Source: UBA1952 sp965246905 (GTDB lineage Bacteria; Bacteroidota; Bacteroidia; Chitinophagales; Chitinophagaceae). From it: 64,000 nucleotides of DNA. The notes under the pieces were generated by a model. It was not told the origin of the DNA, searched no databases, and was given only the letters and a program-made list of their open reading frames with translations. Of the stretch, positions 16,352 to 26,112 are shown piece by piece (within the stretch, counting starts at the first letter, position 1; the number at the start of each line of letters is the position of its first letter). Both the position numbers and the translations under genes were made by a program. Where the stretch lies: positions 1 to 64,000 of the forward strand of contig CBDFFZ010000008.1 in NCBI GenBank assembly GCA_965246905.1, read 5' to 3'.

Positions 16352-18166
16352 TTATTGACGCGCTGTGATCGTGTGATCGAAGCCTCTCCATGGTTGCTGT
16401 ACATAAGGGAAGGTAGCCTGAAGCGTGGTGTCATTGGTAACCGGGCCAGCTGTAAAGCTAATAGTACGTACCAGTTGTGGAGTAACCGGCGACATACCAA
16501 TTATATAGTCATTATACCAAAGCCCTATTGCAGCAAGTGCAACTCCACCTACAGCCTGTAGCTCAATAGTAGTCACATCATCCTCAAGGCGGCGGCCATT
16601 CGGGAAGCCATCCATATTGGGTATGTTCTGTATAGCCGTACTACCTGTAAAGCGCGCATCAGTAAGACCAAGAACGGCGGCCTGCACAATACCAAGCGAT
16701 GAAAAATCTGCACTGCTACGTGGTGTAACCGGTACGGCCATATTCAGGCGTAGCATATCGCCGAGCGTAGGCAGGAAGTTATTGATAAATGGCTTGCCTG
16801 CTGCAAGCGGATTGCCTGCCGGCTTACCGGTTGCCAGTTGATAAGGTGCAAGATTTGGAACACCCGTGTAGAAAATAGGAAGGATATCTACGGAACGTGG
16901 ACTTGCATTATCAGGAAGCAGGATATCGCCAAAACCGGCGCCCCCGCCACTTGGGCCAGGCGCTAAGGCTGTACCTGTAAGAGCCGGATTGCCTTTAAGG
17001 ATAAATAGACCTGGTTTGCCATTACGGAAATCCACATTGCCCAAAAGAGTTCTTGAAGCACTTTGAACGCGCAGATCATTTAATGATGGAACAGCACTAC
17101 CAAACTTTGAATCATCCATATACAATGCAAGCTCCGGGTTGTTGAAGTTTGGAGCAAATTGAAGATCATTGTTGCTGTAAGGCGTAAGTGAATTAAAGCG
17201 ATCTTTCATGCCAATCGGGATAACCACTTCATTGGTAAGCGGCATGCCAAGGCGTGACACCTGGATATAAGCCCCGCTCGAAGTAGGAGTGCCATTAAGC
17301 GCAAGCGTCTTAATTTGCTGGCGGCTCGCAGAGGCCCAAACACCTATCACAAACTCACCATCAAGAATGCTGGTAGCCTGTGCCGTGGTCTTTCCATCCT
17401 TCTGCAACATAGAAATAGGAACTTTAATCGCGATACTATGTACATTATAGCGGGCAAGTCCATCCTTAGGACGATTGGTCGTATTCGCTGCACCATTTGG
17501 GCGGAAATTACCAAGATCAAAAGCACCACCAAGATCTACAAAAAACGGATCATCAGCAGGCCCTGCAAATACTTTTTCGCCGGTTGCTGCTGTAGCAATC
17601 GCCGTTTGCATAAGAAACTGATAATTAGGAGCCCCAAGCCCTACTGTCGCCGGACTGCTAACGCTAATTGACCGCGGGCCGATATTTGGCGGCGGTACTA
17701 CTCCATTACCTACGATTGTAGCCCAGGTAGTTCCGCCATTGGTGCTCTTTTCGCAAATGTAGGTAGTCTTAAGGTTCTGCTTCTGGAGCCGGATATTGAA
17801 AAAAGTGCTGTTGTCTTCATTTACCTGGCTGAAAGTAAACCGATACGTAATATCGTCACCATTGCCGGGGCTGGCTGTTGCCTTGTTCTTAATGTGAACC
17901 TCGTAGCGTACGCTTGGGCTAAAGTTGTAGTAATTAGGCCCGCCTTCCGGTAGTTGGAAAGGAATGTAATTACAGATAATCGTTACCGTAGAAGTGTCAT
18001 CCGGTGAGCGGAAGGCATAGACATCTGTATTGTCTGCATATGGATCATACGCAATGAGCGGTGCCTCGCGGTGGCTGGAGGCCCGGCTGGTAGTTGCAAA
18101 GCCCAGCGATCCCATAAGGACAGCGGCAACAACCAGACTTTTTTTCAAAAATCGATTTTTGGACAT
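16352..18166 (-). CDS. DUF4331 domain protein without sorting tail
   Basis: This 604-residue protein starts with a signal peptide (MSKNRFLKKSLVVAAVLMGS, cleaved near TSRAS), followed by SSHREAPLIAYDPYADNTDV. It aligns with its downstream neighbour almost end to end (for example the shared VDLGGAFD, SASRQQI, GFGDILLPDNASPR, LRLNMAVPVT). It ends at WRGFDHTITARQ, exactly where the neighbour goes on into a linker and T9SS tail. It is therefore probably periplasmic or released by another route. The pair arose by tandem duplication, and the two are separated by 36 bp. Confidence 0.9.
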   Translation of the reverse strand: MSKNRFLKKSLVVAAVLMGSLGFATTSRASSHREAPLIAYDPYADNTDVYAFRSPDDTSTVTIICNYIPFQLPEGGPNYYNFSPSVRYEVHIKNKATASPGNGDDITYRFTFSQVNEDNSTFFNIRLQKQNLKTTYICEKSTNGGTTWATIVGNGVVPPPNIGPRSISVSSPATVGLGAPNYQFLMQTAIATAATGEKVFAGPADDPFFVDLGGAFDLGNFRPNGAANTTNRPKDGLARYNVHSIAIKVPISMLQKDGKTTAQATSILDGEFVIGVWASASRQQIKTLALNGTPTSSGAYIQVSRLGMPLTNEVVIPIGMKDRFNSLTPYSNNDLQFAPNFNNPELALYMDDSKFGSAVPSLNDLRVQSASRTLLGNVDFRNGKPGLFILKGNPALTGTALAPGPSGGGAGFGDILLPDNASPRSVDILPIFYTGVPNLAPYQLATGKPAGNPLAAGKPFINNFLPTLGDMLRLNMAVPVTPRSSADFSSLGIVQAAVLGLTDARFTGSTAIQNIPNMDGFPNGRRLEDDVTTIELQAVGGVALAAIGLWYNDYIIGMSPVTPQLVRTISFTAGPVTNDTTLQATFPYVQQPWRGFDHTITARQ

Positions 18167-18840
18167 AAAAATTGTTGATTATGGTGAATGAACTTAAACA
18201 CTTTGGATAATTACGGGTTAACATCCCGTTTAGATTTCTTAAGTACTAACTATCTTAGGAATATTCTTCAATGCAGCAACTTCCATTGCCCCGGAAAAAT
18301 CTATTATTAAAACTGTACCAAACCAATTATTACTTGAAATTTATGGTACTACAATAATTGGAGACTATACATTCCCTGCATATCTGACAATGTGGTTAAC
18401 TGAAATTACCGCTAATTCCATTTTAATATTGCGCAAATTAATTACTTTCAGGTGCTTACCATTATTGTTGTAAATAAAAGTGTTTGTCTTATCAATAAAA
18501 AAAACTTTGTTCTAATGTGAACTTCTCTAATAAAAAAGTAAATAATACAAGAGGAGCTTTTCCTATTGGGGATTATGGGGCGCGCATAAATAGAAGTTAT
18601 AATACGCAATCCTCAAAACGGGGAAGGGGTTAAGTTTTAAATTTGGCATTTACGTCATTTAATAGTTTAAACCACGCAATTAAGTACTTTAGGTGCTTGG
18701 TAGTTGGCAAAAACCATAACAAGCAATATTTCGTAGTTATAAGCGCTTTTCAATTGAAAATCTGCTGATAAAAATTCCTGTTGGGCTGTAAATTCTAATT
18801 CTTTATTCTTTTGACATTGCTTCATCACATTCCGCTCTGG
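18167..18840. other. AT-rich divergent promoter region
   Basis: About 670 bp of very AT-rich DNA between the minus-strand DUF4331 operon and the plus-strand metal-type operon. It must contain both promoters. TAAATTTG near 18636 fits the Bacteroidota -7 consensus TAnnTTTG, but no good -33 TTG was found with it. No ORF or RNA was recognised. Confidence 0.5.
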
Positions 18841-19263
18841 ATGGCAAGGCTTTTGCCCGATGAAGAAGTATGCATTAAATTACAGGCATGGCTCACAAAA
18901 TGCCTTGCGCGGTTATTACTCTTATCCTATGCTTTGCTATTGCTTAAGCCGGTGATGCCCATAATTGCCGATAATCTGGCGCACACCTTCTGGAAAAACG
19001 TGCATATTGCTGTAGTCCACAAAATAAATGGCAAGGAGCACGTACACTACGAGCTCCGCAAAATGGGAGCTGAGAGTCAAAAGGACAAATCAGGGTTCAA
19101 TACAAAGGCTTCATCGGAAGACGTCTGCCTTCTGCCATCGTTCCGGGCTTCGGATTCACCCCGCATATTGCTGCAATCTCAGGAAAAACCTCTGGCTTAT
19201 TATCTCCGTTCGCATTGCGATGCAGAAAGCCCGATAGAATCTCCCCCACCCAAAAAGGCATAA
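18841..19263 (+). CDS. Small membrane protein with HVHYEL motif, upstream of a TonB receptor
   Basis: This 140-residue protein (ATG 18841; an upstream TTG start is less likely) has one long hydrophobic segment (LARLLLLSYALLLLKPVMPI) followed by ADNLAHTFWKNVHIAVVHK and NGKEHVHYELRKM. Histidines recur in HTFW, VHI, VVH and HVHY. The C-terminal half is polar and low in complexity. Similar short membrane proteins with a His-rich ENGK-HVHYEL stretch accompany metal-linked TonB receptors in Bacteroidota, as I recall. It lies about 200 bp upstream of such a receptor. A metal-sensing or chaperoning role is an inference. Confidence 0.65.
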   Translation: MARLLPDEEVCIKLQAWLTKCLARLLLLSYALLLLKPVMPIIADNLAHTFWKNVHIAVVHKINGKEHVHYELRKMGAESQKDKSGFNTKASSEDVCLLPSFRASDSPRILLQSQEKPLAYYLRSHCDAESPIESPPPKKA

Positions 19264-19459
19264 CAGCGCTACCTGCATTTTCTCCTTTTCCTACCGGGAA
19301 TAGGGGATGCTGTATGCTAACGAGCGCAGTGCTGACTGCTTATTGCCACTTGCAATAAGCTCCCGCTTTCGTGTACATCACGGGCGGCAATTGGCTGCTG
19401 TACAGATCTGTTATTGATCTGCGCATGCCTGTTTAATTATTTTCAATCAAACAACTTCA

Positions 19460-21745
19460 ATGTTACAATCAATACTTAAAAAGTGGGGGCTACTTTTGTA
19501 TGCCCTTTTGTTTACGTCAATGGCTATGGCTGGCAATGGCAGTATCAGCGGAAAGTTGAAAGACGGAAAAGCAGGTACACCGATCGAGGGAGCCAGTATT
19601 TACCTTAAAGAATTGCAGAGCCGCAGTGCAATCACAGATGCATTCGGTGCTTTCTCCATTAACAGTCTGCCGGCAGGAAAATATACTCTTACCATATATT
19701 CAATAGGATACAGCAGTATTACCGAAGAAGTGCAGGTAGAAGAAGGCAAGACTTCCAACATCAGCTATCCCCTTAACAAAGGCCAGGTGCAGCTTACCGA
19801 TGTAACGGTAAATGCTCAAAAGGCTACTACACACAGTACGCTTTCCCTGATAGATGTAAAACTGCGGCCTATCAATACTGCCCAGGATATGGTGCGGCTG
19901 GTGCCGGGCATTTTCATTTCCCAGCACCAGGGCGGCGGTAAGGCAGAGCAGATGTTTCTTCGTGGCTTCGATGTGGATCATGGTACGGATGTGAATGTAT
20001 CTGTGGACGATATGCCGGTGAATATGGTATCTCACGCGCATGGCCAGGGCTATGCCGATCTTCATTTTCTGATACCTGAGCTGGTGGATAAAATGGAATT
20101 TGGTAAAGGCCCTTATACCATCGATAAGGGAAATCTTGCTACGGCAGGCTGGGTTGCTTTCAAAACAAAAAATTACCTTGATAATTCTTTTGTAAAACTG
20201 GAAGGTGGTACTTACGGCTATTTCCGCAGTGTTGTTGGTTTAGACTTGCTGGGTAAAAAGGGTGCAGATAAAGGGCAAAGCGCCTACATAGCCGGCGAGT
20301 ATGGCTACAACCGCGCGTACTTCGATAAATCACAGGATTTTAACCGTATTAACCTCACTGGTAAGTACACGAGGCAGATGGGTACCAACAAGCTGTTCAC
20401 CGCCACGCTTTCCGGCTTTCACAGCAAATGGAGCGCATCGGGCCAGGTACCGGAGCGGGCCGTGGCAGAAGGCATCATCAGCCGCTTTGGTGAGCTCGAT
20501 AATGAAGGCGGCATTACCAGCCGCTACCACGTAAACCTGCAATACACCCAAGCCATCAACAGCAATGCTGACTTCAAGATGAATCTTTATGCCGGTTACT
20601 ATGATTTTTCGCTTTATTCCAACTTTACTTTTTATCTGAATGATACCGTAAATGGGGACCAGATACACCAGGCGGAATCGCGCATCTTTGCAGGCTACAA
20701 TGCTGCCTACTCGCAGCGCTACCATATTGGCAAGCTGGATGCACGAACGGAAGTGGGCATAGGCATCCGCAATGATAATACGAACAACAGCGAGCTTACC
20801 CATACCGTACATGAGCAGTTTCTCGATGCCATCCGCCTCGGTGATATCCATGAGACCAACCTTTCCGGCTATATAAATGAAACCGTGCATCTGCTTCCGC
20901 AGCTTGTGGCTACAGTCGGCACACGCTACGATTATTTCATCCAGGGTTACCATAACAAGATCCCTACTGCTACAGAGCAGGCAAAGGCTACTTATAATCA
21001 CGGAGCATTCAGCCCTAAAGTAGGGCTGTATTATAACTTCGGCAGCACAGGCCGTGTGTACGCCAATTATGGCATCGGCTTCCACAGCAACGATACGCGC
21101 GATATTTATTTTGCGCCATTCGCCGGCAGCGATGTATTGCCTTTAGAGCATGCTACAGATATTGGAATCGTGATCAAGCCCATTCGCGCTTTGCTCCTAC
21201 AGGCAGCCGTTTATCGTATGATTTTACAGCAGGAATATACTTATTCCGGCGATGCTGGCGACGTGCCTTCGCTGAGCGGAAAAACACGGCGGCTGGGCAT
21301 AGATTTCTCCGGGCGTTACGAGGCTGCAAAATGGCTCTACTTCGATGTGGATGTAAACTTTACTAAAGCGCGTTATGTGGATGAGCCTTCGGGTAATGAT
21401 TATGTGGAGCTTGCGCCAAAGGTTACATCCGTAGGTGGGGTTACGGTAAAGCCGGTAAAGGAGTTTTCTGCAGGGCTGCGCTACCGCTTAATGGGCGACC
21501 GGCCTGCAAATACAGACAACAGCATTACTGCACCCGGCTACACGGTGATTGATCTTGTAGCGAGCTACACAAAGCCGCGCTATGAATTTGGCCTGCAGGT
21601 ACAGAACCTCACGAATGTAAAATGGAACGAAGCGGCATTTGATACGGAAACAAGGCTGCGCGGCGAGTCGAAATCAGTAGATGAGATTTGCTTTACGCCC
21701 GGCATTCCCTTTTTTATAAAGCTCAGCGCAACGTATAAGTTTTAA
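19460..21745 (+). CDS. TonB-dependent receptor
   Basis: This 761-residue outer-membrane receptor has a signal peptide (MLQSILKKWGLLLYALLFTS, cleaved near AMAG). A carboxypeptidase-regulatory-like domain (GSISGKLKDG to LTIYSIGYSS, residues 25-95) comes next, then a plug with MVRLVPGIFISQHQGGGKAE, FLRGFDVDHGTDV and MVSHAHGQGYADLHFLIPE, and a 22-strand-type barrel ending in IKLSATYKF. Terminal phenylalanine is typical for barrel assembly. The SHAHGQGYADLHF plug is seen in receptors linked to metal uptake, so a metal complex is a reasonable substrate guess. The preceding small His-containing membrane protein supports this. Confidence 0.92.
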   Translation: MLQSILKKWGLLLYALLFTSMAMAGNGSISGKLKDGKAGTPIEGASIYLKELQSRSAITDAFGAFSINSLPAGKYTLTIYSIGYSSITEEVQVEEGKTSNISYPLNKGQVQLTDVTVNAQKATTHSTLSLIDVKLRPINTAQDMVRLVPGIFISQHQGGGKAEQMFLRGFDVDHGTDVNVSVDDMPVNMVSHAHGQGYADLHFLIPELVDKMEFGKGPYTIDKGNLATAGWVAFKTKNYLDNSFVKLEGGTYGYFRSVVGLDLLGKKGADKGQSAYIAGEYGYNRAYFDKSQDFNRINLTGKYTRQMGTNKLFTATLSGFHSKWSASGQVPERAVAEGIISRFGELDNEGGITSRYHVNLQYTQAINSNADFKMNLYAGYYDFSLYSNFTFYLNDTVNGDQIHQAESRIFAGYNAAYSQRYHIGKLDARTEVGIGIRNDNTNNSELTHTVHEQFLDAIRLGDIHETNLSGYINETVHLLPQLVATVGTRYDYFIQGYHNKIPTATEQAKATYNHGAFSPKVGLYYNFGSTGRVYANYGIGFHSNDTRDIYFAPFAGSDVLPLEHATDIGIVIKPIRALLLQAAVYRMILQQEYTYSGDAGDVPSLSGKTRRLGIDFSGRYEAAKWLYFDVDVNFTKARYVDEPSGNDYVELAPKVTSVGGVTVKPVKEFSAGLRYRLMGDRPANTDNSITAPGYTVIDLVASYTKPRYEFGLQVQNLTNVKWNEAAFDTETRLRGESKSVDEICFTPGIPFFIKLSATYKF

Positions 21746-21755
21746 ACTTTTCTTT

Positions 21756-21980
21756 TTGCAGGATATTATTATTACCGCACTTGGGATAAAGCAATCAAAG
21801 CGCGATTTAGGTTATGCTACGCAACAGATAAGCGGAGAAAGTCTGGTGCATTCCAGGGAAACGAATATAGTTGCTGCACTATCCGGTAAGGTAGCCGGCC
21901 TACAGGTCATTTCAGCTGCCGGTGTGCCCGGAGCTTCTGCATTCATAAAGCTATGTGCCCGGCACGGTTTGGTGGGATAA
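21756..21980 (+). pseudogene. SusC/RagA-type receptor fragment
   Basis: The frame reads DIIITALGIKQSKRDLGYAT, then QQISGESLVHSRETNIVAAL and SGKVAGLQV. This is the start of the plug domain of a SusC-family TonB receptor, with the ALGI-R-LGYA and N--ALSGKVAGL hallmarks. It breaks off after GASAFIKL, where family members go on with RG, and ends in TAA. The N-terminal domain and whole barrel are missing. It abuts the intact receptor, which suggests a deletion left it behind. It is not expected to make a functional protein. Confidence 0.8.
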
Positions 21981-22072
21981 TTAAGCAGTTCAAATTGTCT
22001 TTACTACAATCCGCTACCTACCTATTCATTATCCGGCTACTTTTGCGGGAAATATTTAATAAAACAAACAAT

Positions 22073-22651
22073 ATGAAAAAGACAACACTGTTGCTGAGCG
22101 CTGCGGCCATCGCACTGTTAGCTTCCTGCGGCAACAATGAAACCGCTAGCACCACTACTACAACGGACAGTGCGGCAATGGCCACAACTGCAACTCCGCC
22201 AATGGCAGATACTGCTGCTCCTATGGCTGCACCGGCACCGGCAATGGCTGCGCACAGCGGCGTAATGATGATGGACGGCAAAATGATGATGGACCAGGAT
22301 GGCAATATGATGATGATGGATAAAGACATGACCATGACTGACGGCACTATGGTAATGATGGATGGCTCCATCAAAATGAAGGATGGCAAAATGGGCAAGA
22401 TGAAGAACGGACAGATGATGGATATGTCCGGCGGTGAGCCGCACTATCACTCCGGCGTAATGATGAAGGACGGCAAGATGATGGGAATGAAGGACGGCAA
22501 AACTATGGCCATGGATAAAGACATGACTATGGATAACGGCACGATGGTAATGAAGGATGGCAGCATGAAGATGAAGGATGGCACCATGGGCAAGATGGAA
22601 AACGGCGACATGATGATGATGGATGGTGAGATGATGCACATGAAAAAATAA
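22073..22651 (+). CDS. Met-rich repeat lipoprotein (DUF6799-like)
   Basis: This 192-residue protein begins MKKTTLLLSAAAIALLASCG, with a lipobox LLASC. An Ala/Thr/Pro linker follows, then two long repeats built of the units GVMM-DGKMM, MDKDMTM-(D)NGTMVM and DGS-KMKDG-MGKM. Methionine, aspartate, glycine and lysine dominate. This fits the DUF6799 family of Bacteroidota. Dense Met with His (GGEPHYHSG) could bind soft metals such as copper(I), but that is only an inference. ATG 22073 is chosen over an upstream in-frame start because it gives the signal peptide. Confidence 0.85.
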   Translation: MKKTTLLLSAAAIALLASCGNNETASTTTTTDSAAMATTATPPMADTAAPMAAPAPAMAAHSGVMMMDGKMMMDQDGNMMMMDKDMTMTDGTMVMMDGSIKMKDGKMGKMKNGQMMDMSGGEPHYHSGVMMKDGKMMGMKDGKTMAMDKDMTMDNGTMVMKDGSMKMKDGTMGKMENGDMMMMDGEMMHMKK

Positions 22652-22673
22652 TAATCGAAGAACCGATCATTGA

Positions 22674-22709
22674 AAAGGGCCGGCATTTTGCCGGCCCCTT
22701 TCTTTTTTA
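22674..22709 (+). terminator. Terminator of the Met-rich lipoprotein gene
   Basis: GGGCCGGCA and TGCCGGCCC form a perfect 9-bp stem with loop TTT, followed by a T-rich tail. It lies 22 bp after the stop codon. Confidence 0.9.
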
Positions 22710-23123
22710 GTGATAACAGTAATACCGCTTAGGCAACTAATGTAGGTACGTTATGGCTCCTTCCCCCTTGGGGATTCGCGCAAGGACCGCGCTTTAGCAC
22801 TGCAGGGGTGGGGGTTTTTGGTAGTGCAGGGTTAAAAGTCTAATTGTTACAATTTACTTGAGCTAATGTATTGTCGGGGTATTTCAGGCTCAAATGGCTC
22901 TATCATTACAGCCTCAGGATCTTATTAGCTGCCTCACTTTGCAGCCGCAAAAAATAAATTCCGGAAACCCATCCCCCACATCTATAACCTGCGCTTTCCC
23001 GAGCAGGAAACTATTTATAACTGTGCCTGGAGATAGGTGATCGTTGCTTTCGTTCCGGTCATCCTATCCCGATTGCAATTGCTTCGCAGCTACACGCAAT
23101 TCCTCTCAGGTATCCCCACAGAA
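22710..23123. other. Intergenic stretch without a recognised gene
   Basis: About 410 bp between convergent genes. GC-rich patches such as CAGGGGTGGGGGTTTTTG near 22802 are present. I see no ORF, RNA gene or clear repeat. Confidence 0.5.
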
Positions 23124-26006
23124 TTATCCACGTATCAGTAATGTCTCCTTGTAGCAAGTAGCGCCATTGCTGTAGATCACGAGTTGATAAACGCCGGCGC
23201 TGATCTTTGAAACATCGAGTGTATAGCTTCTGGACTGAGGCAAGGAATGTGTCGTTATCAATTTGCCGTTCATATCCAGTATCTGCACCATAGCACCTGT
23301 CTCAAACTCATCCCTCATCGTTAGGGTTATGAATGAAGTTGCCGGGTTGGGCATGGCAATAATTTTATTCCGCAGCTCAAAGGTTAGCCTGCAAACCTGA
23401 GAATACTTAAACGTACCACCATCACCGAGTATTTTCAACCGGTAGTACAAACTTCTGCCGTTGCCGGCTGCACCTTTATCCTGGTAGTCATATTCACCGG
23501 CCGCATCTTTTGCGGCAACTGTTCCTATCCTGGTAAAAGTTTTTCCGTCACTGCTGCGCTCTATCTCAAAAGACCCTGTTCCTGTTTCGAAAGCGGTTTG
23601 CCATTTCAGCAGCGCATCATCCCCATTGATCATAGCGGAGAAAGATGTTATTACCATAGACAATGGTGAGGGACTACTGAATCCTGCTCCCCCACCCGAA
23701 AAATGCTTTACCAAAAATTCTGATTGATGCTTTCCGCCTCCTAAGCTTGTGTACACCCATTTAACTGTATCAGTGTTTGTAGCGCTGATCATCCTGGTAA
23801 TGTAAGTAGCCCCGGACAGGTTGCTGCCCGGATCTGGATTCCCATCAAGCACCTTATAAAAAGTGAGGTCCGTATGATCAACGGCGCCGCTGCCGCCGCT
23901 AACGTCTGCAAGATCCTGACTATTATAGTAAAAGCGAACTCCAACGGGTGATGTCGGCTGCTGCGAGGGTACTACATTCCAAAACCTGTGCATAGCGTGG
24001 AAGTTGCTGCCCGATGCGATCAAAGGGTTGGTAACCGTTACACCGGTATTACCCCCCACGCCTGCCGTGGCGGCTGTAGTAACCATAAAACCACCTACAC
24101 CAACGGTGCCGATTGCATTGCCCCTTTTTTCGAGCGATAGCAACAGGATATCATCGCTGATGTCTGAAGCGGTACCGTTGTCATAGTAATAGTGCGTCCA
24201 GCCGTCCGGCGCCGTAAACTCCACATTCGCGTTATATGCAGCCGCGCTCACCGGGGGCACGATAGCCGCAGGGCTCGAAACGGTGACGAAAGCTGTATCC
24301 ACACAACCGCTGGCATTGGCCGCAACTACCCGATAGGTGCCTTTAGGAGCAGCCGAAGGGATCGGTGCAGTCCATGTTACGGAGCTATACGGACTCGTAA
24401 TAATGACCGTATTAAGATCCACCGTTCCCCCTTCATACACATAAGTTGTTACATCACTGCCCAGCGCCGGTACGGGATTGTTGGACACGGTGACATAAGC
24501 AGTATCCGTCCTGCCATTGCCAATACCCACAACAAGCCGGTGTATGCCGGCGGCCGCAGCAGCAGGCGTCGCAAAATCCCACGACTTGATGCCGTTTGCG
24601 GGGATGACCCCATCGTACAGGTTATCAATATCCACCGGCGTGCCAGGGCAGGTGTACACGGTTATATCATTGCCAAGACTGATTTGCTGATTGTACATAT
24701 TGGTGGAATTAACGTCAAAGCTCTTCAGCATCGACCAGGTACCTTTTGCATCTACACTGCGGAACCAAACCTTATGGGCACCGGGCGGCACCAGGGAATC
24801 TATGAAATAGACAACACCGGCACAGCTGGCAATATTCATTGCAGCTGTAACCGGGAATTTCTTACCGGTCCCTTCCGCGGTTACATTGTCTATAAAATAT
24901 TCGATGCCCACAATATTTGCAGGTGCGGGATCGGGGATATTGCCAAAATCCTTTGTGAACAGGTAGGATTTGTTCATGCTCCAGGCTCCATTCGCATTCA
25001 GACTGCGAACAAACAGCTGGTGAACGCCGCTGGCAAGGCCCGTTGTAGGAATGGTAAAATTAAAATTGCCGACATCCGTACCCGGCGTTATGGCTAATGC
25101 CATAGCGTTGCCATAACCAGGATCCGCATCGATAAAGTACTCTACCGTGGTAATATTGGACGGAGCAGGATCGGGTGCGCTGGTGCCAAAATCTTTCATG
25201 AACAGGTAAGACTTGTTCATGCTCCAGGCACCATTGGCATTCAGGCTGCGGATAAAAAACTGGTGTACCCCCGATGAAAGCGTTGTGATGGGTACCGTAA
25301 AGTTAAACCCGCTGATGTCGGCGCCCGGTGTGATGGCAAGACCGGTGGCATTGCCATAGCCGGGGTCGGTATCAAGGAAATATTCTACCCTGGTAATATT
25401 GGACGGAGAAGGATCGGGTGCGCTAGTACCAAAATCTTTCATGAACAGGTAAGACTTGTTCATGCTCCAGGCGCCGTTGGCGTTCCGGCTGCGGATAAAA
25501 AGCTGGTGTACCCCCGATGCTAGGGTTGTGATGGGCACCGTAAAGTTAAACCCGCTGATGTCGGTACCCGGTGTGATGGCTAATGCCGTAGCGTTGTCAT
25601 AGCCGGGGTCTGCATCTATGTAATATTCTATGCGTGTAATATTGGTTGGTGCAGGATCAGGCGCGCTGGTGCCGAAGTCTTTCATAAACAGGTAAGACTT
25701 GTTCATGCTCCAGGTACCATGGGCATCTACACTGCGAATAAAGAACTGGTGTACTCCGGATGACAGGCCGGCTATGGGCACGGTGAAGCTGAAGTTGCTG
25801 ATATCGGGAATAGCAGTGATGCCGAGCGGCGTGGCATTGCCATAGCCAGGGTCGGTATCTATGTAGTACTCTACGCCTGCGATATTAGTCTGCGCCTGTA
25901 GCTGAGCTACGCCAGCCAGCAAGATTATTGGAAGCAGGAGGTACCGCTTCGCCTGGCGAAAGACACGCATCATCCGCCGAATGTTATGAGGATAAAGCTT
26001 ACTCAT
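23124..26006 (-). CDS. Large secreted T9SS-tailed protein with 81-residue repeats
   Basis: This 960-residue protein starts at ATG 26006 with a signal peptide (RYLLLPIILLAGVAQLQAQ). The N-terminal half has five tandem repeats with the unit NI--VEYYIDTDPGYGNAT, then VPI--L-SGVHQFFIRS, WSMNKSYLFMKDFG. Their DNA repeats with an exact 243-bp spacing (conserved block at 24958, 25201, 25444 and 25687). A later part contains beta-rich DTAYVTVSN-type modules. The end is a T9SS sorting domain (AMPNPATSFITLTM, DMNGKLITT, AGVYQLVIYSNG). It should be surface-attached or released, possibly as an adhesin or structural protein. Ligand unknown. Confidence 0.85.
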   Translation of the reverse strand: MSKLYPHNIRRMMRVFRQAKRYLLLPIILLAGVAQLQAQTNIAGVEYYIDTDPGYGNATPLGITAIPDISNFSFTVPIAGLSSGVHQFFIRSVDAHGTWSMNKSYLFMKDFGTSAPDPAPTNITRIEYYIDADPGYDNATALAITPGTDISGFNFTVPITTLASGVHQLFIRSRNANGAWSMNKSYLFMKDFGTSAPDPSPSNITRVEYFLDTDPGYGNATGLAITPGADISGFNFTVPITTLSSGVHQFFIRSLNANGAWSMNKSYLFMKDFGTSAPDPAPSNITTVEYFIDADPGYGNAMALAITPGTDVGNFNFTIPTTGLASGVHQLFVRSLNANGAWSMNKSYLFTKDFGNIPDPAPANIVGIEYFIDNVTAEGTGKKFPVTAAMNIASCAGVVYFIDSLVPPGAHKVWFRSVDAKGTWSMLKSFDVNSTNMYNQQISLGNDITVYTCPGTPVDIDNLYDGVIPANGIKSWDFATPAAAAAGIHRLVVGIGNGRTDTAYVTVSNNPVPALGSDVTTYVYEGGTVDLNTVIITSPYSSVTWTAPIPSAAPKGTYRVVAANASGCVDTAFVTVSSPAAIVPPVSAAAYNANVEFTAPDGWTHYYYDNGTASDISDDILLLSLEKRGNAIGTVGVGGFMVTTAATAGVGGNTGVTVTNPLIASGSNFHAMHRFWNVVPSQQPTSPVGVRFYYNSQDLADVSGGSGAVDHTDLTFYKVLDGNPDPGSNLSGATYITRMISATNTDTVKWVYTSLGGGKHQSEFLVKHFSGGGAGFSSPSPLSMVITSFSAMINGDDALLKWQTAFETGTGSFEIERSSDGKTFTRIGTVAAKDAAGEYDYQDKGAAGNGRSLYYRLKILGDGGTFKYSQVCRLTFELRNKIIAMPNPATSFITLTMRDEFETGAMVQILDMNGKLITTHSLPQSRSYTLDVSKISAGVYQLVIYSNGATCYKETLLIRG

Positions 26007-26112
26007 CTGGTATTTTTTTGAGGGAGGTGAACAATGCACTGAGCGGCCATGTGGGTTCTGCTACGCATTTATTGCATAGCAGACCTGAAGGAAGAACAGG
26101 GTTTTGCGACGA

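Noticed and set aside
20330..21085. 251-codon minus-strand ORF
   Set aside because: Antisense to the TonB receptor; no family features.
22118..22639. His-rich minus-strand ORF
   Set aside because: It is the complement of the Met-rich lipoprotein repeats (ATG read as CAT), so the His run is an artefact.
24192..25097. 301-codon plus-strand ORF
   Set aside because: It is antisense to the repeat-rich T9SS protein and shows only basic, low-complexity sequence.
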